This document shows positions 63,602-64,000 of a DNA stretch of 64,000 nucleotides, piece by piece. Positions within the stretch are counted from its first letter, which is position 1, and the number at the start of each line of letters is the position of its first letter. Made by a program: the position numbers and the translations under genes. Source of the DNA: Entamoeba histolytica HM-1:IMSS (lineage: Eukaryota; Evosea; Mastigamoebida; Endamoebidae). The notes under the pieces were generated by a model. It saw only the letters and a program-made list of their open reading frames with translations, was not told the DNA's origin and did not search any database. The stretch is taken from the NCBI RefSeq assembly GCF_000208925.1, contig NW_001914886.1:38924-102923 (forward strand), written 5' to 3'.

Positions 63602-64000
63602 ATGAATGAAAATAAAGAAATATTTAAAGAGAAATTATTTAAATATTTAGATAAATTTATAGAAGTGAGTATAGAAGGGAAAAATAAAGAATTAATATTA
63701 ACACCGGGATTAGTAATGTTTATGAATGGGATGGCACATCCATCATTTGGGAAAAGAAATGGGATGAGTGAATTTTTTAGACGAATTAAACATATTAAAA
63801 TTGAACCTGAATCAGGAGAAATCTTAGGAGGGATACAAGAAGGGAAAAATATTAAATTACCTATAGGATTTGTTTCAGCATGTAGTATTACACGATTACA
63901 TATTCAAGATTTAAAAGTATTTGTAAATATGACAACAAAAGGATTAGCGGAGAATTTAATAGAATTAACAGTAGAAAATAGTAGAATTCAAACGTTAGAA
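63602..64000 (+). CDS. N-terminal part of a protein, possibly leucine-rich repeat (runs off window)
   Basis: 133 codons open from ATG to the window end. The start is MNENKEIFKEKLFKYLDKFI, followed by KELILTPGLVMFMNGMAHPS and a basic stretch FFRRIKHIKIE. The last 40 residues have LRR-like spacing (ITRLHIQDLKVF, LIELTVENSRIQTLE), suggesting repeats continue beyond the window. Family not certain. The base composition (GGG, TTA, AGA codons) is coding-like, unlike the purine-rich leader before it. Confidence 0.75.
   Translation, partial: MNENKEIFKEKLFKYLDKFIEVSIEGKNKELILTPGLVMFMNGMAHPSFGKRNGMSEFFRRIKHIKIEPESGEILGGIQEGKNIKLPIGFVSACSITRLHIQDLKVFVNMTTKGLAENLIELTVENSRIQTLE

Overview
This window is very AT-rich eukaryotic DNA that fits the amoeba genus Entamoeba; I cannot name the species. 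The reasons are short introns that open with GTTTGT and close with TAG, very short 5' leaders with TATA/GAAC/Inr-like core promoters, K/N/I-rich proteins, a transmembrane kinase with a CXXC-rich ectodomain, R4-like LINE fossils and HSP101 (ClpB) fragments. A run of 100 Ns marks a draft assembly join. Several reading frames that look longer begin at TTG codons, so I moved those starts to the first sensible ATG.

Layout. 0.6-8.5 kb is poorly populated: a small endosulfine-like gene, a spliced minus-strand gene without a visible start, a decayed CXXC-rich pseudogene, a tRNA-like gene with clear A and B boxes but an odd anticodon region, about 3 kb of extremely AT-rich, C-poor DNA, and a ClpB fragment. 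8.7-26.0 kb is a dense block of conserved genes: a HEAT-like protein with a Cys-rich finger, a class I-like PI3-kinase cut by the gap, a Lys-rich (possibly histone H2A) N-terminus, HAT1, a secreted LRR-GILT-like fusion, a DHHC palmitoyltransferase, ribosomal protein uS8, a UNC93-like transporter and the GARP/EARP subunit Vps53. 26.3-30.2 kb holds a rotting LINE and gene fossils. 30.2-45.4 kb is one uninterrupted minus-strand gene for a 5069-residue secreted, single-pass membrane protein built from about 18 Cys-containing modules. 48.2-53.1 kb carries a nuclear-type family A DNA polymerase and an ERK7/MAPK15-type kinase. 53.1-56.9 kb is mostly empty but contains a full-length ubiquitin pseudogene. 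57-64 kb carries a receptor-like transmembrane kinase, a coiled-coil protein and the start of a gene that runs off the window.

Functionally, the genes lean toward the cell surface and endomembrane system: giant surface protein, transmembrane kinase, LRR-GILT protein, palmitoyltransferase, PI3-kinase, Vps53 and UNC93. The others serve the nucleus and cell cycle (HAT1, possible H2A, polymerase, MAPK, endosulfine). Genes are transcribed singly; there is no operon. The most novel items are the giant modular surface protein and the LRR-GILT fusion.
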